A stretch of 64,000 nt of DNA, from the NCBI GenBank assembly GCA_022605955.1, contig JAKCOZ010000032.1:1054001-1118000 (forward strand), in the 5' to 3' direction. Under the pieces are notes generated by a model. It did no database searches. It saw nothing but the letters and a program-made list of their open reading frames with translations, and was not told where the DNA came from. The DNA comes from Rallus limicola. Its lineage: Eukaryota > Chordata > Aves > Gruiformes > Rallidae. The position numbers and the translations under genes are program-made. This document shows, piece after piece, positions 1 through 64,000 of the stretch (its first letter is position 1; each line of letters opens with the position of its first letter).

Positions 1-14627
<14,627 letters not shown>

Positions 14628-15450
14628 ATACCTCCCTCGGTACTTAGGAGCCTTCAAACCTCTGTTGCCCATTTCCATAGTCAGACATTTTTGTCAGAAG
14701 CATGCACATGCCGCTGTCACCAAAAGCAAACATGAGTCTCCAAGAAAATCTCCAATAGAGTTTTTAGTATTTCTTCTGTCCCTCTTTCCCTTCTGTTCCC
14801 CTGATGCTTTAAATGATTAGAAGTCCTGGATTTCTTTCTGGCAACCATTTCTACCTAGATGCTGCAAAAATTGTTTTCTGTTTCTTGCCAAACATAACAA
14901 AATCCTATATAAACCGCTTTAGCAGAATAAAAATAACGGCTTATAAATGGTGTTTAAATATGCGTTCATTTTAACTACTGAACAAATACTGGGATAACTC
15001 CAAACAGCATGAAAGGTTGTAATTGCAGCATGATTTAAATTTCAGAGCCTAGAAATGTCAGCACTTCCAACGTGTTGTTTGACAGTGTTATTTATGTTAT
15101 TTATATTAGCTAACTGAAAGCAGAAACTGTGTCTCGACATAATAAATATAATAGAAAAATATTTTATTTGTACTGTTGTATAAAATATTATACAATCATA
15201 TAGAATATATAGATTACATTTTAATATCAATTGTATACATATGTCATGAAATCATTTTTCCCTTATCAAAGATGTAGTTTGTAAACTTCAAATAGCTCTG
15301 TATCTGTTCCTGTTGCTCTAGATGACTTTAATTAAAACAGATTTACGAAGGAGACCATTTCTGATTCATAAAAGTTAAGTTAAAAAAGATCATTAAGTCA
15401 GTACACTGAAACAACAAACCTCTGAGAAATAAAAAATAATTCCTTTTTTA
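14628..15450 (+). other. PHYHIPL: PHYHIPL 3' UTR (minimum extent uncertain)
   Basis: AT-rich sequence follows the TAA stop, with three AATAAA hexamers on the + strand at 14926-14931, 15141-15146 and 15428-15433. The first is followed by a GT-rich stretch (tggtgttt), a plausible cleavage context. Which site is used cannot be decided from sequence alone. Confidence 0.6.
14926..14931 (+). promoter_or_regulatory. Candidate PHYHIPL poly(A) signal AATAAA
   Basis: A canonical AATAAA about 300 nt past the PHYHIPL stop, with a GT-rich element about 15-25 nt downstream. Further hexamers at 15141 and 15428 are alternatives. Confidence 0.5.
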
Positions 15451-15807
15451 GTGTTCATACTTTTTCCTCCAAACTACTTAAAACGGGTATGTCTCCAAAA
15501 CCATGCTGAGCTGTTACATACAATACAAATACAAATGTGGTTGGTACATAATAGGCTTTAGAAAAGGAACATCTTACCAAGGTAGAAAACAGGTTGCTTA
15601 TTCTACATGGTCAATACAAAAATGACAGTTAAAGCAAAACACTAAACATGAGTCAACTTACTTATCCAAGTCCCTTTTTAAAATTTTATTTTATTCCTCC
15701 TTCCTTTGTTTGAGCTATTTCCCAGACCCCCTGCTTTTCATTTCTAGTACAAAATCCACTGATAATAGTCCACATTTTTCCCACACAAATGGTCTATCAC
15801 AAATAGT

Positions 15808-15837
15808 GGGGGGGGGGGGGGTGAGGGGAGGGAGGGG
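15808..15837 (+). repeat. G-run, potential G-quadruplex
   Basis: Fourteen consecutive G followed by GGGG, GGG and GGGG separated by one to three bases. This fits a G-quadruplex pattern on the + strand, lying between the two convergent genes and probably within the FAM13C 3' UTR as a C-rich tract. Confidence 0.7.
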
Positions 15838-16051
15838 AAATCTCCTCACTAGTACAAAGTACGGTGCTCTGAAAGTTAAGAAAGATGAGAGATTCTAATG
15901 GAAAAATACCATTCTTACATTCTTATTTTTAGTAAACAAGAACTCTAGCGTTCCTCATCAGGTAACTGTGACACTCTATTATATATATACCATGTACTTT
16001 ATCTATCCAAAATATCTTTCTTAGCATAATGCAATACTCTAGTCTTGTTTG

Positions 16052-16079
16052 AATATATATATATGTGTGTGTGTGTGTG
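16052..16079. repeat. (AT)n(GT)n microsatellite
   Basis: About six AT units run into about eight GT units, between the two convergent genes. Confidence 0.9.
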
Positions 16080-17042
16080 GCAATTTATAACACAAGAAAT
16101 ACTTAGACATTTTTACAAAGTGCATGCGTCTAAACGAGCTTTGGTAGGTAGAAAAGCAAATGGCAGAGCATCAGGCAAAATAAAGTGCAAAATTTAATAC
16201 AGAAATATAAATTAGCACGTAGTTGATCTATTTACTGAATTTTAGGTACCGTGAGGCAGGTCCTGTGAACTACAGTGAAAAGGAGAGCAGCCAGTACATT
16301 TGCTTTATCTCTTCCCAGCAAACTCTATTCCATTTTGCCAAACGTTTTCTCTTCTTTCTAAAAAAAAAACCAGTAACCCGTTTGGCTCTGGTCTGGTCTG
16401 TCCCTCTCTTTTTGCACAGGCAGCAGCGCTTTGCTCTCATCCCAGCGTGTGAGACCCAGTCCTGGCACTGGCTCTCTGTCTTTGAAGCTGCTGGACTTGA
16501 ATGGCAACTCTGTCTTGAAAGGCAGAGTATGTTCATGGGCTTGTGGGTTTTCTCCTTCCTTCGGCTGTTTTAAGCTCATCTTTCTTTTACTCTAGTGAAT
16601 CGGCACATTGGGACCCAACCTTAATAGGTAATTAACAGTGCATGTTAATTGTGGAAAGAAGTGTGTGTGGTACCTTCTCATGTAGCAAGATGTACTTCAA
16701 TCCTGGAGAGAATTTCCTCACACTTTCTAAAACCAAGAGCAGGTCAAACTGAGGATCTACAATACTTCGGTGTCCTTCGAATTTCTAACATTCTCACAGT
16801 GCACTTCAAGGCTTTTTCAAAAGGAAAAAAATATATACTATAGTCCACTCACCCGTGCTTTTAATATTCTTGCATATTGCTGTCCTCTCTCATCCCAGCT
16901 AGTATAATTGGTAAAGTGCATCAAAAACCTCAGTGTGTCAAATAATTGTGCAGCAGACCAAGACCTGTAAATTCACTCCCTTTTTCATCACTTGCTTGGG
17001 TTTTTTTATGCTAGAGAACAATATCACAGCATTGTGTTCACT

Positions 17043-61600
<44,558 letters not shown>

Positions 61601-62850
61601 CTTGAAAATGGATACAAAATAATTGCTGATTTTCTGTCAGATGCATAAATTTAGCTTTTAATAACATGACAGTGCAGCTCAAAGTATAAACACAGAGAAT
61701 ATTTCAAGGGGCACTCGAGTGTTGACACTTCCTGAATGCATTAGCATACAGATGAAAGCATTTGCTGCTCACAACTGGAACAGATTAGTAGAGCTCCAGA
61801 TCCCCCCAGTCGCACAATATTCCTGACGTGGGTGTAATGAAGACAGGAGTTGGTGTACAAAATGGATTAGTTCACTAAAGAAATCTAGCTGCCTTTGCCT
61901 CTGGATGCCAACCATGCCTTCCCCTTTGGTCACTGATTACTTTATGGGTCTCTGAACCTTCCCCTTTGGTCACTAATTTGGTCTCTGATACCAGCAAGGT
62001 GTGAGGATAGGACAGGCTGGGGTGTATGAAGAAGGAAGCCCAGTACAAAAGGAACCAGGAACCTGGATAGAAAAATTCAGAGGGAGAAAAGCATAGCAAG
62101 GAAATACACCATGAGGAGACAGTGCCAAGGTCAGAGCTGGATGGACAGAGCTCCTAGCATAACCATGAGAGTAGGGTAAGATGCCATCAGGCTTGCTGTG
62201 CACCACAAGTCAAGTCACAGTTGACAGGACCCTCTAAAGGGACAAACCCTCTGTCCTGCTTGTGCTACAGGAAGAGGAGGTGCAAGGAAACAGCTCTGCT
62301 AATGGTTTCACTCACCCCCTTCTCTCACCAGTCGCCACACGTCACAGCCTTCAGGCCTGAAAGACCGTCTTGGCAACTGGGAAGACTCTCTAGAGGAATG
62401 ATAGATGACTGAGCACAGGACCATGAGCCTGGTCTATGTGTGCATACTCCTTAACCTGGGGAAGTGCCCTGGGATGGCTTTCCCTGAGTTGGCTGAAAGG
62501 TGATCCTGAGAAACAGGGACCCTAATCTAGCATCCAAGACAGAACTTACTAACAACATAAATGAGCATGACAAAATGTATTTGAATAACTGGAGAGCAGT
62601 AGGTAGGAAAGATAAGCAATAAGGAACCAGGGAAGACCATGTCAATCATATAATAAAAGGATTGTGAGGAAGTTCAGAAGCAACACATTGACATTGTTAA
62701 TGGAATATTTTGTTTGTAAGAATAAATATTAACCTAAAGAGTTCACTCACACAAGACAGTACTTAAGGCTACAACTCTAGTAGGACCTTTAGAAATATGA
62801 ATCCATGATACAATGTAAATATCCATCATTAAAGAACAGAGTGTTTTTAC
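61601..62850 (-). other. FAM13C: FAM13C intron
   Basis: A 1.25-kb intron with no interspersed element. A 15-bp direct repeat (ccttcccctttggtcact, partly) occurs near 61915-61975. Confidence 0.75.
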
Positions 62851-62895
62851 CTTGGCTGCTCTAAGAAATGCAGCTTAGGTGTTCCTGCTGCTTGC
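62851..62895 (-). CDS. FAM13C: Candidate additional FAM13C exon
   Basis: A 45-bp block with an AG acceptor (gatagatgcag) and a donor (CCAAG|GTAAAA). Its phase (one completing base, 14 codons, two leftover bases) fits directly in front of the exon at 61544-61600, giving QAAGTPKLHFLEQP before CDSDSD. The phase fit and open frame support it, but the acceptor lacks a pyrimidine tract and I cannot confirm homology. Confidence 0.45.
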
Positions 62896-64000
62896 CTGCA
62901 TCTATCACACAGACATGAGGTGCTCCTCTCTGAAAATTTTGTTGTCCAGCTTTAGCTATATATAGGTACATACATACAGGTAGAGGGAGGAAAATTTTGT
63001 GAAAACTTGGGGCCACGTAGTAGAGAGAGTTCCCACCAAACAAAAAATTGGAGCAGCATCTCACTCATTCCTAAAGTATCAAAGAATATCCCAGAACAGC
63101 TTTGAGTCATAAGCCTGTATTGGTTGAAGCTTACTTTGGGCAGGACATAGGTCTTTTACCAAAACCAGTGCTGAGAATCTTTGTCCTTCAGTTCCTAATC
63201 TAACTACTGTCTGATGGATATGTCTCTTAAAAGCAAGCACATCCATTACTTACAGCCCTGGCTAGGGTGAAGGCAGGGGTGGGATCCCAGTCTGCATGGA
63301 CTGCTGCTCTGACTCTTTATAGCACCCTGGTTTCATGGGATTAACCTTTTAACTTTCTTCCATTCTCACCCTTCAATAGGAGCCATTTCAGTACCACTAG
63401 AAAACTACTCCCTTTTGCTGACTTGACCTTTAAGATGTTCACATGAACAAGTCCTCAAGCAGGCTGCACGCATGGCTTGCTGGAAGCTTAGCAGCCCCAG
63501 GCACTTTCCTTGTCTGAAGAAATGTTCCTGAAGGGACCGTATCACCCATTTCATACCGTTCAGGAGGCCCCACGTTTGCCTTGGCTACAAGTAAAGACAC
63601 AAATCATCACGTGGGGATGTCTGAAGTTGCATGGCAAGCGCTCTCTTTCTTCTGCTAAATAAAAGTAACCTATTTTCAGATAAGGCCAGCACAAACAACT
63701 AGTGCTGAAATCAGTAAGATTTATGTATCCTCAGCAGTTCTCAAAAACAGGCTTTGGGGGGAGGATCTAAACTGGATTTAGGGAAACTAGCTCTGGAAAC
63801 CGAGCTTGTTCATTTGGACAGTGCTTTTCAGATGTCAGTGCTTGCTTTTTTGTTGTTTTGGGGTTTGTTTTCCTCCCAAAAGCATGTTTCAACTTCTATG
63901 TTTGGGATGATAAGATTAAAAATTAAAGCCCCACAACCAACAACAGTTTAAATGAGGGAGAGTCACCCTTCAGGCACAGCACTGCCTGCACCCCTCTCCC
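62896..64000 (-). other. FAM13C: Upstream FAM13C intron or 5' flank
   Basis: I see no further exon, start codon in context, CpG island or repeat up to the window end. The FAM13C promoter and start are therefore probably beyond it. Confidence 0.6.

Larger units (their letters stand above)
15451..17042 (-). other. FAM13C: FAM13C 3' UTR / convergent intergenic segment
   Basis: This is the sequence downstream of the FAM13C stop on the minus strand. Minus-strand poly(A) candidates are ATTAAA at 16860-16865 and 16193-16198 and AATAAA at 15685-15690 and 15690-15695, so the UTR could be from about 0.2 to over 1.3 kb. It also holds the G-run and the AT/GT microsatellite. The open frames around 16223-16579 on both strands have no recognisable protein. 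Confidence 0.55.

Noticed and set aside
16223..16579. 116-codon + frame and minus shadows between the two genes
   Set aside because: The composition is unremarkable and it lies in the likely FAM13C 3' UTR; no recognisable product.

Overview
The window is vertebrate genomic DNA, almost certainly from a bird. It holds parts of two multi-exon genes with GT..AG introns, about ten fragments of the avian/reptilian CR1 LINE (their 3' ends carry the ATTCTGTGA-type terminal repeats), and no Alu- or L1-like elements. The commonest CR1 fragments resemble subfamilies I associate with Neoaves rather than chicken; that is an impression, not a measurement.

Left part, + strand (1 to about 15.4 kb): exons 2-5 of PHYHIPL. 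The spliced product, with the expected 35 residues from the missing first exon, comes to 376 aa, the length I recall for the human protein. The first coding exon and promoter lie upstream of the window. Introns 2 and 4 hold CR1 copies, a large GGGA/GA/GATA microsatellite and a small CpG-enriched patch.

Middle (14.6-17.0 kb): PHYHIPL and FAM13C converge tail to tail. Candidate poly(A) signals on the two strands interleave between 14.9 and 16.9 kb, so the 3' UTRs may overlap. The segment also has a 14-G run and an AT/GT microsatellite.

Right part, - strand (17.0 kb to beyond 64 kb): FAM13C. Fourteen coding exons join in frame into about 613 codons ending at a natural stop, and a possible fifteenth exon lies upstream. 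The 5' end is outside the window. No RhoGAP exon is seen, as expected for the FAM13C paralogue compared with FAM13A/B. The same PHYHIPL-FAM13C neighbourhood is known from human 10q21.

The most unusual stretch is 54.27-56.17 kb, inside a FAM13C intron and reading on the + strand, antisense to the gene. In order it has a G/T-rich block duplicated with a 174-bp offset, a 17-copy 28-bp GC-rich minisatellite with a perfectly repeated 84-bp trimer, a CCAAT/GC-box/TTTAAA promoter-like block, and a decayed coding region that resembles the N-terminal half of CR1 ORF1. This looks like the rarely kept 5' end of a CR1 element with its CpG-rich promoter. Most of the remaining sequence is ordinary intron. 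I found no tRNA, rRNA, CRISPR, prokaryotic or intact mobile element.
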